This document shows, piece after piece, positions 16,781 to 24,399 of a stretch of 64,000 nt of DNA (the stretch's first letter is position 1; every line of letters begins with the position of its first letter). The position numbers were made by a program, and so were the translations under genes. Location of the stretch: positions 25,001 to 89,000 of the forward strand of contig NZ_NHMK01000016.1 in the NCBI RefSeq assembly GCF_002198095.1. The letters are read 5' to 3'. Source of the DNA: Deinococcus indicus. GTDB lineage: Bacteria; Deinococcota; Deinococci; Deinococcales; Deinococcaceae. The notes under the pieces are model-generated. The model saw only the letters and a list, made by a program, of their open reading frames with translations. It had not been told where the DNA came from and made no database searches.

Positions 16781-17235
16781 CACAGGCCCCAGGCGGACCA
16801 GCGGAGGAAGCGGAGTTTGCAGCCCTGCGGACCGCAGGATGGATCGTCGTTGGTGGTGACGAACGCGCCGCTGCCGCGGCTGTTCGCCACGAAGAACGAG
16901 GGCAGGCCTTTGCTGTCGACGCTCGTGATGGCGTACTCGGTTCCGGCGGTGGAGGTGGGCACGGCGTACGGCATGACGCGTTGCCCCGCGCAGGCTTCGG
17001 TGACGTCCGCGCCGAGGGTGTCCGGGGAGAAGGGCGCGGCGGGCAGTGCGCCGCCGTTCCCGGCGCGGTACGCCACGGCGCCCGTGATGATGGCCCGGCC
17101 GCACTGGAGGGCGGCCGTGTCGTGGGGTCGTTTCTGCGCGTCACTGAAGGTGGGGAGGAGGATGGCGGCGAGGACGCCAATGATGGCGATGACGACGAGG
17201 AGCTCGATGAGGGTGAAGCCTTGCGTGCGGTTCAT
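16780..17235 (-). CDS. Type IV prepilin-like protein 3
   Basis: 151 residues. Leader MNRTQG and the same hydrophobic helix. The KRPHDTAALQCGRAII block and ACAG cysteine are followed by a divergent C terminus with an extra Cys pair (DDPSCGPQGCKL). It has its own AGGAG ribosome site and an ATGA overlap with the upstream gene's stop. It ends in TGATG with copy 2. It is the most divergent of the set at its C-terminal end, so it may be a tip or minor subunit. Confidence 0.75.
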   Translation of the reverse strand: MNRTQGFTLIELLVVIAIIGVLAAILLPTFSDAQKRPHDTAALQCGRAIITGAVAYRAGNGGALPAAPFSPDTLGADVTEACAGQRVMPYAVPTSTAGTEYAITSVDSKGLPSFFVANSRGSGAFVTTNDDPSCGPQGCKLRFLRWSAWGL

Positions 17236-17684
17236 GGGGTCTCCTGGGTGGGCCAGCGGTGGAGGTGGCTGAGCCGGCCACCGCTGGCCGCGCCACTCGG
17301 GGGGGCGAAGAGGTAGTAGCCGTTCCCACGCGGGTGGAACACCTGGAAGGCGTACGCGGTGGCGGTGGTGGTGACGGCCTGCGGCGTGGGTGCGTCCGGG
17401 GTGGTGGCCCGCGCGCCGTCCGGGGCGACCTGCACGCCGGCCGTGATGCAGGCCGCCTTGACGTCGCGGCCCATGTCGGCCACGTCACTGACGTACCGGC
17501 CGAGCGTGAGGGGCGCGGTCGTCTCGAAGGTGACGATGGCCCGGCCGCACTTCAGGGCGGCCGTGTTGTACGGGCGCTGCCGCGCGCCGGTCACGGTAGG
17601 CATCAGGGCGGCTGCGAGCAGGCCGAGGAGGGCGGTGACGAGCAGGATCTCGATGAGGGTGAAACCGGGTGTTCTGGGCGGCAT
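17232..17684 (-). CDS. Type IV prepilin-like protein 4 (variant leader)
   Basis: 150 residues. The leader MPPRTPG precedes FTLIEILLVTALLGLLAAAL, so the cleavage site and Glu5 are intact but the helix differs from copies 1-3. The shared block RQRPYNTAALKCGRAIV, a second Cys (KAACITAG) and FQVFHPRGNGYYLF link it to copy 1. The ATG lies one base after the TGA of the upstream gene. It is probably the first-translated pilin of the operon. Confidence 0.75.
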   Translation of the reverse strand: MPPRTPGFTLIEILLVTALLGLLAAALMPTVTGARQRPYNTAALKCGRAIVTFETTAPLTLGRYVSDVADMGRDVKAACITAGVQVAPDGARATTPDAPTPQAVTTTATAYAFQVFHPRGNGYYLFAPPSGAASGGRLSHLHRWPTQETP

Positions 17685-17685
17685 G

Positions 17686-18410
17686 TCAGAGGCGGATGAC
17701 GTCGTCGGCGTCGATGCTGGACGGGTGGAGAGCGAGGTGGGTGCCAAGTGCGTGGGCGACGCGAGTGGCGGCGTGGGTGGGGTCTTCACGTTCACCGGTG
17801 GGGGGGTGCGGAGGGCGGTGAGGAGGTCGTCGAGGGGGCGGGCGTGTGGCCAGAGGATGACGGGACTCTGCTCGGGGTCCTGCTCGTCCCAGAGGCGCAC
17901 GGTGCGGGCATCGAGTTCGTCGAGTGCCCAGGCGGGGATGGTCTCGGGGAAGATGAAGTGGCGGAGGGTGCCGGCATGCAGGCGGTAGAGCGTCCACGGG
18001 CCGCAGGTGGTCACCTGCACGTGCAGGCCGTGTTCCGTCTGGGGCGCACTCCAGGTGGGGTCGGGGCTACACGCGGCGACGTGGAGGAGGTCGCTGCGGA
18101 GCTGACGGTGGGCGGCCGCGGTGTCGGTGGGGCTGCGCAGGGCACTGAGGAGGCTGAGCCAGGGGCGGGAGAGGATGGGGAGGGTGAGGTCGCCGACGCC
18201 GGGGAGGAGAGTGCCGTCCGACCAGAGGACGGTGCCGCCGTTGCCGAGGTGGTGGGCGAGGGGGTGAACGCCGCTCTGGAGTGGGCGTTGCCAGGCGCCG
18301 TCGAAGAGGTCGGGGTGGGGGGCTGGGCTGCGGACGCGGAAGGCGCCGCCCGGCCAGCACAGTTCCCACCAGGTGGGCGGTGAGAGGGAGACGGTCTGTG
18401 CGGTCGTCAT
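17686..18410 (-). pseudogene. Unknown gene with a -1 frame change near its 3' end
   Basis: From the ATG at 18410 about 208 codons read as a credible cytoplasmic protein (SLSPPTWWELCWPGGAFRVR, then VTTCGPWTLYRLHAGTLRHF and IPAWALDELDARTVRLWDEQ). Near 17774-17785, at a GGGTGGGG tract, the coding signal moves to another frame. That frame ends naturally in VAHALGTHLALHPSSIDADD and a TGA one base before the prepilin 4 ATG. The first frame would instead run on into the pilin. The shift is either a mutation, a sequencing error or a programmed slip. No family was recognised; the position suggests a pilus-associated or regulatory role. Confidence 0.6.
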
Positions 18411-18426
18411 GGGATGTACCGTCCCA

Positions 18427-18440
18427 TGCATAGGGGTGAC
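18427..18440 (-). promoter_or_regulatory. 14-bp element copy 1, upstream of the pilin operon
   Basis: TGCATAGGGGTGAC (plus strand). It matches TGCGTAGGGGTGAC at 18516 and 20502 with one difference. It ends exactly 16 bases before the ATG at 18410, the same spacing as copy 3 before the helicase ATG, so it is likely a shared promoter or operator. Confidence 0.5.
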
Positions 18441-18515
18441 CGCCTGGGCGGGGGGGGGTGGGGGCACCCGACAGGGGTATCCCCCGATCTGCTGCTCTTG
18501 CGGATCCTGGGGCGG

Positions 18516-18529
18516 TGCGTAGGGGTGAC
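18516..18529 (-). promoter_or_regulatory. 14-bp element copy 2
   Basis: TGCGTAGGGGTGAC, identical to copy 3 and 89 bases upstream of copy 1, just beyond the helicase stop. The tandem arrangement with copy 1 suggests a double operator before the pilin operon. Confidence 0.4.
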
Positions 18530-18538
18530 CGTGACCAC

Positions 18539-20485
18539 TCAGCGTTTGAGGAAGGTTTCGAGCTGGCTGTACCGGCGGGGGGCGCCCGTGTGGGCGGCGT
18601 GCGTCCAGGCGGCGCGCAGGCCGGACGCAGTCAGGGCTTCCTTGGCGCGGGTGACGGCCGTGTATGCGAGTTGCCGGGAGAGGAGGCGCTCGTGTTCCGG
18701 GGCGAGGGTGACGATGATGTCCGGCCACTCGCTGCCCTGGCTGCGGTGGATGGTCATGGCATACGCGAGGGTGAGGGTGGGGTCGCCTGGGCTGAAGGTG
18801 TGCTCGGTGTCCTCGATGATGCAGGTGACTTGCTTTCCCGCACCTATGACGAGGCCGGTCATGCCGTTCATCAGGCCGGTGTTGTGGTTGTTCCGGGTGA
18901 CGAGGATGGGATCCCCGGCGCGCAGGCGGGTGTCGCCGGGGTTGAGGGCGGCCTGCAGGGCGAGGTTCAGGGCGTCTACGCCCAGGGGGCCGGCGCGTCC
19001 AGCTGTGAGGATCATCGGGCGTGCCTGGCCCTGGCGGGCCTGGACGAGTCGGACGATGTCCTCGGCGGACTTCGCGCCTATGAACGGCACGCCGGTTTGG
19101 GCGGGGCTCTCCCCGCTGATGAGCTGGGAGGCGAGGGTGAGGATGGGACTCCCGGCGGCCTGGCGGTGTGTCTGCGTGAGGCGCCCGGTGGGAACGGTGC
19201 GGGTGAGGGCGGCCAGGGGGTGCCCGGGGTCGATGGGGGGCAGCTGGTCCTCGTCGCCGACGAGGATGACACGGGCGCCATCGCGGACGGAGCGCAGGAG
19301 TGCGCCGAGGAGGGCGTTGCTCGCCATGCTGACCTCGTCGACCACGAACACGTCGCCGGGGAGGATGCCGCTGCTGAACTTGTGACCGTCGTAGCTGAGT
19401 AGGCGGTGGAGGGTGGTGGCGTCGCGGCCCGTGCTCTGCTGCATGCGACTGGCGGCCTTCCCGGTGGGGGCGCACAGGACGCTCCGGAGGTTCGCGGCGT
19501 CCAGAGCATCGAGGAGCGCGCGGAGGGTGGTGGTCTTGCCGGTGCCGGGCCCGCCGGTGATGACGCTGACGGCCGTGCCGGCGGCGAGGAGCACGGCCGC
19601 GCGCTGTTCCGTCGTCAGTCCGGGCGTGGCGGGGACGGACACCCGTGCGGGCGTGCTGGCCATGAGTCGGGCGATGTCGTCGGCGAGCCAGGCTTCCACG
19701 CGGTGCTGCTCAGGGAGGAAGACTGCCTGAGCATCTTCCAGGAGGAGCTGACCGTTCAGGGCGTCTTCAATGGCCTGTTGGGCTTCGTCATCGTCGAGTG
19801 CATGACTGTCCCGGAGTTCCCCGGCGAGGACGGGCAGGGGGAGGCAGGTGTGGCCGTACTCGAGGGCGGCGCGGCGGGTGAGTTCGTACGCGAGAGCGGG
19901 GCCGCGGCGGGGGTCGAAGGTGCTGAGGCCCTGGAGTCGGGCGGCGTGGTCGAGGACGCGCAGGGGGATGCCGTGGCGGATGGCGAGGTACGGCTGCTTG
20001 CGGAAGGCGGCTGGTGCGCCGGCGCCGTACTGGTTGAGGAGGGCGTGGGTGTGTTCTGGGGGGAGACCGAGATCAGCGAGGGCCTGGAGCGCGCCGTAGA
20101 GGCGGCTTTCCCGGCGGGCGTGGCGGGTGAGGGCGCGGGCGAGGCTGGGGGGGACGCGGCTGGCGAGGGTGGCGGCATCCTGAGTGATGGTGTGGTGGGG
20201 GTCGGGGCCCAGAGCGGGAAGCACTTTGAGGGCGGCGGCCTGCCGGGGTGCACGGATTCGGCTGTAGAAGGTTCGGGCGAGTTCGTAGGGGGTGATGACG
20301 CGTTCGGCGCGGGTGAGGGTGGAGCCCTGGGTCCAGGCGCGGAGGGTGCAGCCGGGGGTGACGGGGGGCAGGGGGCCGTACAGGGTGAGGGAGCCGTCCT
20401 GAGTGCGGAGCTGGCAGCCTTCGCTGGTGGGGGTGCGCCAGGCGCGGAGGACGGTGCCGAGGATGGGCACGCCGGGATCGCTCAT
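18539..20485 (-). CDS. recD2: RecD2-like SF1B DNA helicase
   Basis: 648 residues, a little shorter than typical RecD2 (about 715-740). An N-terminal OB/helix-hairpin region (1-280) is followed by SF1 motifs. Walker A is GGPGTGKTT (311-319), the motif Ic-like block is APTGKAASRM, Walker B is FVVDEVSMA and motif III is VGDEDQLPP. The late motif AYAMTIHRSQGSEWP and a C-terminal AYTAVTRAKEAL complete it. RecD2 unwinds DNA 5'-3' and acts in repair and stress resistance in Deinococcus. The gene starts at ATG 20485 with the 14-bp motif 16 bases upstream. This may be an additional, accessory copy; the neighbouring pilin operon carries the same upstream motif, suggesting co-regulation. Confidence 0.88.
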   Translation of the reverse strand: MSDPGVPILGTVLRAWRTPTSEGCQLRTQDGSLTLYGPLPPVTPGCTLRAWTQGSTLTRAERVITPYELARTFYSRIRAPRQAAALKVLPALGPDPHHTITQDAATLASRVPPSLARALTRHARRESRLYGALQALADLGLPPEHTHALLNQYGAGAPAAFRKQPYLAIRHGIPLRVLDHAARLQGLSTFDPRRGPALAYELTRRAALEYGHTCLPLPVLAGELRDSHALDDDEAQQAIEDALNGQLLLEDAQAVFLPEQHRVEAWLADDIARLMASTPARVSVPATPGLTTEQRAAVLLAAGTAVSVITGGPGTGKTTTLRALLDALDAANLRSVLCAPTGKAASRMQQSTGRDATTLHRLLSYDGHKFSSGILPGDVFVVDEVSMASNALLGALLRSVRDGARVILVGDEDQLPPIDPGHPLAALTRTVPTGRLTQTHRQAAGSPILTLASQLISGESPAQTGVPFIGAKSAEDIVRLVQARQGQARPMILTAGRAGPLGVDALNLALQAALNPGDTRLRAGDPILVTRNNHNTGLMNGMTGLVIGAGKQVTCIIEDTEHTFSPGDPTLTLAYAMTIHRSQGSEWPDIIVTLAPEHERLLSRQLAYTAVTRAKEALTASGLRAAWTHAAHTGAPRRYSQLETFLKR

Positions 20486-20501
20486 GCTCTGCAGGGTGGG
20501 G

Positions 20502-20515
20502 TGCGTAGGGGTGAC
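20502..20515 (-). promoter_or_regulatory. 14-bp element copy 3, upstream of recD2
   Basis: TGCGTAGGGGTGAC, ending 16 bases before the helicase ATG at 20485, identical in spacing to copy 1. A weaker relative (TGCGTGGGGGTGGC) lies at 20727-20740. Confidence 0.5.
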
Positions 20516-20799
20516 GACAGGGGAAACGCCGTGTCCCTCCCCAGGGACACGGCGTCGATGCTGCGGGTCGAGTTCTCCAAACCAGTGGCCCCGCGCCTCC
20601 CACCCTACCCTGTGGATGGAGGGTGTGTGGTGGGCGAGGCGATGCCTGCCGGAGGTGCTCGTTCAGCTCGCCGGAGTGCTGATGCCGTCGCGTAGGGCAT
20701 GTCCTGTCACGCCCTGCGCCCTGCCATGCGTGGGGGTGGCGAACGTGAGACCCCTGGGGGGCCGGGCGGATCACCCCCAGGCCCGTGAGGGTGAAGGGC

Positions 20800-21153
20800 A
20801 TGACGCGAGCGATTGATGCTGGCCCTGGCCTTCGGACCGACTCCGTGGAGACCGTCGTGCGGTTGGCGTTGGGCGAGGTGCCCCGTGCGGATGATGGACG
20901 GTGGTTGACGCGGACCCTGGCGCGGGAGGTGCTGGGCGGTCTGCTGCGGATCTGGGGTGATGTGGGGGTGCTGGGCGCCCTGGACCGGATCATGGCCCTG
21001 CACCTGGAGGACCTGCTGGCGTTGGAGGGATTGAGTGGGGCGGATGGGGCGCTGCGGGGGGCGGTGGCGCGGGTGCAGGATCTGCCGGCGTCGCATGCAG
21101 CGCGGGTGTGGGGGGAGGTGCAGCGGGGCGTGGCAGTCCTGCTCGCCGCGTGA
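20800..21153 (+). CDS. Hypothetical protein, first of three coupled genes
   Basis: 117 residues from ATG 20800, behind a GAGGGTGAAGG ribosome site (GTG 20785 is an in-frame alternative). It is helix-rich, with Leu/Ala-rich amphipathic segments (TLAREVLGGLLRIWGDVGV, ALDRIMALHLEDLLALEG). No recognisable domain and no membrane segment. The stop overlaps the next GTG (GTGA). The three-gene unit faces away from recD2. Confidence 0.55.
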   Translation: MTRAIDAGPGLRTDSVETVVRLALGEVPRADDGRWLTRTLAREVLGGLLRIWGDVGVLGALDRIMALHLEDLLALEGLSGADGALRGAVARVQDLPASHAARVWGEVQRGVAVLLAA

Positions 21154-21479
21154 CGGGGTGGTCGGAGCCGTTCCGGTGGACGGTGGTGGTGCAGCGGGCG
21201 CTCGTGGGTGAGACAGAGGCGGCGGTGCGGGCGTTGGCGGTGCGGGTGGTGGCGTGTTGTCCGGAGGCCGCGTCGGTGATCGTGAGCAGTTGCGCTGGCG
21301 TGGGGCTGCTGGATGCGGAGGGGGAGGTGCTGGATGTGGCGAATCTGGATGCGGATGTGGCCGTCGAGGTGGCGGAGTTGTTCGGGGTGGGCGTGTACGC
21401 GTTGCCGCTGCAAGGGCGGCCGGGGTGCCGGGTGGAGGCTGCCTATGAGCCGAAGGTAAAGCCCAAGGTGAAACCGTGA
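21150..21479 (+). CDS. Hypothetical protein, second of three coupled genes
   Basis: 109 residues from GTG 21150. It has mixed alpha/beta composition (WTVVVQRALVGETEAAVRAL, then ADVAVEVAELFGVGVYALPL) and a basic tail KVKPKVKP. It contains a Cys pair in VVACCPEAAS. No family was recognised. GTGA overlaps on both sides imply tight co-translation. Confidence 0.55.
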   Translation: MTGWSEPFRWTVVVQRALVGETEAAVRALAVRVVACCPEAASVIVSSCAGVGLLDAEGEVLDVANLDADVAVEVAELFGVGVYALPLQGRPGCRVEAAYEPKVKPKVKP

Positions 21480-21826
21480 GTCCCGAAGCGGTGTGGCCGC
21501 CCGAGCTGCCTGAGGTGGTGCTGGACTGGCCAGTGCCGCGGGGCGTGAAGATTCGTCCGGTGCGGTGGGTGGGCGGGGACGCGGCGAACTACCGGGCACA
21601 CTTTCAGGCAGCGGTGGATGCGGGGATGGTCTTGGCGGTGATCTGCAATGACGCGCCGAGGGGGCCTGGGGCGCGAGTGACGCGGTGGTTCTGTCCGGGC
21701 GTGCCGATGCATGTGACGGGCGAGCAGGTCGTGGGGGAGGATGGGCGGATGCAGCACGTGTTCCTGGTGCCGGCGGCCGCGGCGCTGCTGGCGCTGGAGC
21801 GCGGGCTCGTGACGTGCTTGGAGTGA
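21476..21826 (+). CDS. Hypothetical protein, third of three coupled genes
   Basis: 116 residues from GTG 21476, overlapping the previous stop. It is soluble, with a predicted alpha/beta pattern (HFQAAVDAGMVLAVICND, then VTRWFCPGVPMHVTGEQVV). No motif identified. It ends just before the palindromic repeat block. Confidence 0.55.
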   Translation: MSPEAVWPPELPEVVLDWPVPRGVKIRPVRWVGGDAANYRAHFQAAVDAGMVLAVICNDAPRGPGARVTRWFCPGVPMHVTGEQVVGEDGRMQHVFLVPAAAALLALERGLVTCLE

Positions 21827-21837
21827 TACGAACTCCG

Positions 21838-21865
21838 ATTGAATGGGCTGCAAAGCCCATTCAAT
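21838..21865. repeat. 12-bp palindrome with GCAA loop inside a larger imperfect palindrome
   Basis: ATTGAATGGGCT (21838-21849) and its complement (21854-21865) enclose GCAA. The surroundings are also symmetric: GATACGAACTCCG before it resembles the complement of CGGAATCCGTATG near 21972. The whole of about 21825-21985 may therefore be a small mobile or structured repeat of the Deinococcus type. As a hairpin it could also terminate the three-gene unit. Confidence 0.6.
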
Positions 21866-21986
21866 CCGAGCGGATGCGACTCGGAGAGCTGCCCCGCAGA
21901 GAAGGAGAGAAACGCCCCTCCGGACGTGGAGCTGGCAATCCGGTGAAGTTCCGGATTGTTGGCGAAACAAACGGAATCCGTATGAG

Positions 21987-22271
21987 TCAATGGTGCGGAC
22001 AGGTTCAAGCAGCTTTGACGCCGAGATCCAGCGACCTGGACGGATGTTCCTCCAATTCGGCGAATCGCCGCGACAGACCCAGATTGGCCAGAATTCGCGA
22101 GCAGAGGTGCGGACAGGTTCATCACTTCAGGGCAGACCAGTGATGAACACGCCGTGTTTGCCCCTCCCCCTTGAGGGGGGAGGCTGGGAGGGGGTGAGCA
22201 GGCATGGCGTGACAGAAGACGTGTTCCATGCTTTCGCCCCTCTGGCCCTTGCAAAGTGTCCGCACCATTGA
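21987..22271. repeat. Region bounded by 15-bp inverted repeats with internal copies
   Basis: TCAATGGTGCGGACA at 21987-22001 is the exact complement of 22257-22271. An internal direct copy of GGTGCGGACAGGTTCA recurs near 22109, and a CCTCCCCC/GGGGGAGG hairpin lies near 22168. No credible gene is present. It looks like a decayed miniature element or nested repeat insertions. Confidence 0.5.
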
Positions 22272-22291
22272 TGAGTGCGTACCCATGACTG

Positions 22292-22324
22292 AAGGCGGTT
22301 CTGGACGTGAGGCCAGGACCGCTT
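22292..22324 (-). terminator. Hairpin downstream of the CBASS operon
   Basis: AAGGCGGTTCTGG (22292-22304) pairs with CCAGGACCGCTT (22313-22324) with one G-U-type mismatch. It lies about 70 bases beyond the last gene of the minus-strand CBASS unit. No strong T-tract. Confidence 0.4.
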
Positions 22325-22394
22325 GTCGTAACGGGGGTTACCTCATGGAGTAGGCCATTTCCGTGTGCTGAACGTCAGGGCTTGCGTCATGGTT

Positions 22395-22619
22395 TCAGTC
22401 ATGGAAAATCACCTTCGCTTTGTTTTCGGGATGCGCCTTCAAATGCACGTTCTCAAACGCGTCCCAGTTCTCAAAGATGGTGATGCTGCCGAAATTGGAA
22501 CGCCAGCACACCACGACCTGACCAGTGTGGAAGATCACGCCGTCCAAGACGTGGCCTGTTCCACTGATACCCGTAGCGTCTACCTCGCGGACAATGCTGA
22601 AGAGTCGCGGTACGTTCAT
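22395..22619 (-). CDS. Small protein coupled to CBASS effector gene
   Basis: 74 residues starting at ATG 22619, overlapping the effector's stop (ATGA). It is beta-rich and soluble: TGQVVVCWRSNFGSITIFEN, WDAFENVHLKAHPENKAKVI. No family was recognised. It is not a known CBASS core gene (cap1-cap5), yet the coupling and lower-GC codon use match the operon. It may be an accessory or regulatory partner, or an unrelated passenger. Confidence 0.6.
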   Translation of the reverse strand: MNVPRLFSIVREVDATGISGTGHVLDGVIFHTGQVVVCWRSNFGSITIFENWDAFENVHLKAHPENKAKVIFHD

Positions 22620-23857
22620 GCTGTCCTCGCTGAATTGATGGTGAGCGCATGCTTGTAGTTAGGGTTGTCGAACTCGTATACGAGCACCTCTGGATCTGCT
22701 TTCTCGATGAAGCTGCGGCCGCTATCAATGGCGACTGATGCTGGGGACGCCAGAAAAAGGTGAAGTCGCTTCGCCGATGTCACGTTCGCTCGTATGGATG
22801 TCAGGATTGAGCGCAGCATTGTTCCATATTCACTCAACTGTGCTCTGTATTTGAGAAAATCTGGCCCGGGTTTCTGAGCCCGGATCTCGTAGATCAAATG
22901 TTCCCGGCCGATGGCCCTGCTGATGGCGCTGCGCTCAACGATCCCAGACATGGACACCGCAATGGCTACGTCTTCGACATCGACGATGTTCTCTGGCGCG
23001 TACTGGTCGAGTCCATCGTCGCTGCCGGGCTGGCCGGCCTGCCAGCACCAGCGGTTGGAAGTAGCGGATCGGTGGTACTGAAAGAGATCCAAATCCAGTC
23101 GGCTGGTCAGTTCGTGGCCTAATAGGACGAGCAGCGGTACGGGTGCGAGAGCAAAAATTGACACGTGCTTGATCTCTTCCTTATTCAATTTCTTCTTGAG
23201 AAGATCACGGGTCTCATCAATGACCTGCGCTGATGCGGCCTCCCAGTAGGCTGCTCGCCCTTCACTGATGCGGTAGGCGTTCAGGTTGATGATGATGCTG
23301 CTGTCACTGCCTGGCCAGCGGGGTTTGATCGCCTGTTTGGCCGCTTCCTCGTTGATGAAGCTTTCCCGTCCAAGGATGCGTCCCTGCACGATCAATAGGG
23401 TAGTCTTGGCGTTCTCGATGGCCTGGGTGGCATCTCGAACCCTGGATTCGTGGGTTTGTTTGTAGTCCAGTAGGATCTCCTCTGTGAATTGATCCACGTA
23501 ATTGAGGTTGTCGATCAGGTCGCCGTGCTTCTTGCAGGTCAACATCAAGTTGTTGATGTCGATCTCTAATTCTTTTGAACGGATTGCGTGCCCTCGAGGC
23601 CCGGCAGGACTGAAAGCAACGATATGTGCGATAGTGGCGAGATTACTTCTCTTTTGTGAGACCGAGTCTATAAACAGCGGCTCGTTGCATCCGTGGAATT
23701 CGCATCGTCCTGCGGCTCGTCCCCACAGTTCCCGCTGGGTCTGCGCGGGAATGGTGGGTCTGTCTGATTTCTCGTACTTCGGTTTCCCGGTTTTCGTTGA
23801 TTTTGCCGCCGGAGCTGTAGGTGGAATGGTTGGGGCCGCTTTAGATTTTTTCGCCAT
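22616..23857 (-). CDS. cap5: CBASS effector Cap5: HNH nuclease-SAVED
   Basis: 413 residues from ATG 23857, with GGAG just upstream (TTG 23878 would add seven residues). After a basic Pro/Lys-rich tail, an HNH fold spans about 35-115. It has GRCEFHGCNEPL with zinc-type cysteines, IAHIVAFSP as the catalytic His, and NNLMLTCKKHGDLID as the Asn/His end. The C-terminal SAVED domain (about 190-410) includes VSIFALAPVPLLVLLGHEL and HLFLASPASVAI. In CBASS a cyclic oligonucleotide binds SAVED and switches on non-specific DNA cutting by the HNH. The neighbouring nucleotidyltransferase, E1-E2 and JAB genes make this reading secure. Confidence 0.9.
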   Translation of the reverse strand: MAKKSKAAPTIPPTAPAAKSTKTGKPKYEKSDRPTIPAQTQRELWGRAAGRCEFHGCNEPLFIDSVSQKRSNLATIAHIVAFSPAGPRGHAIRSKELEIDINNLMLTCKKHGDLIDNLNYVDQFTEEILLDYKQTHESRVRDATQAIENAKTTLLIVQGRILGRESFINEEAAKQAIKPRWPGSDSSIIINLNAYRISEGRAAYWEAASAQVIDETRDLLKKKLNKEEIKHVSIFALAPVPLLVLLGHELTSRLDLDLFQYHRSATSNRWCWQAGQPGSDDGLDQYAPENIVDVEDVAIAVSMSGIVERSAISRAIGREHLIYEIRAQKPGPDFLKYRAQLSEYGTMLRSILTSIRANVTSAKRLHLFLASPASVAIDSGRSFIEKADPEVLVYEFDNPNYKHALTINSARTA

Positions 23858-23895
23858 GTTGCTCCAGATCAAGCTCAATCAATACGTGCGCCGTC

Positions 23896-24399
23896 CTATG
23901 TGGATTGTGCGCAATGCATGAGGCTCATAGGGTGCAGCTCGGGACTGGTCTGTCTGGTCATCTCCCAGGCGCGCAGCTGGGTCTGGCCGACGATCACGAA
24001 GTGTAGTTCCTCCCCATGGAACGTATCGCGCTTCACACGCCGTCGCCAATCGTTCAGGTCGATCGTTGAGGGTGTCGGGTCTGGTTCCGGGTGGGTGTGC
24101 CATTCTCCCACGTACGTCCGCGTGTGGCCGCTCTCCTGCCACTCCCGGTCCAGGACGGCCTGATGGCTGCGCTTCGACCGGTGGAAGCGGAAGCGGCTGC
24201 GTCGGTCGCCGGGCAAGGGGCCCGTGACGAGATCCACCACGATGTCCTCACCCCCAGTCACGTACCGGCCGATCATGACCCCGCCCGCTTCGTGACTTCC
24301 GGGTTCCCGCTGCACATACGACTGCATGGTGCGTAGCGCCTCAGTGGAGATCCCCAGTCGGCCGCCGTTGCGTTTCAGGAACACGAGGGGTGGACTCAC
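23896..24399 (-). CDS. cap3: CBASS Cap3: JAB/JAMM isopeptidase
   Basis: 167 residues. GTG 24399 was chosen because it overlaps the Cap2 stop as GTGA; GTG 24423 would add eight residues. The JAMM metal site is complete: Glu in HEAGGVMIGRY, then EWHTHPEPDPTPSTIDLND giving HxH, Ser and Asp. Cap3 removes Cap2-conjugated CD-NTase from its targets and so controls the primed pool. It ends 38 bases before the cap5 ATG. Confidence 0.9.
   Translation of the reverse strand: MSPPLVFLKRNGGRLGISTEALRTMQSYVQREPGSHEAGGVMIGRYVTGGEDIVVDLVTGPLPGDRRSRFRFHRSKRSHQAVLDREWQESGHTRTYVGEWHTHPEPDPTPSTIDLNDWRRRVKRDTFHGEELHFVIVGQTQLRAWEMTRQTSPELHPMSLMHCAQST

Noticed and set aside
17232..19475. A single 747-codon minus-strand frame
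   Set aside because: It merges antisense-like codons of recD2, the unknown gene before the pilins and prepilin 4. Real starts at 18410 and 17684 and the frame change near 17780 explain it better.
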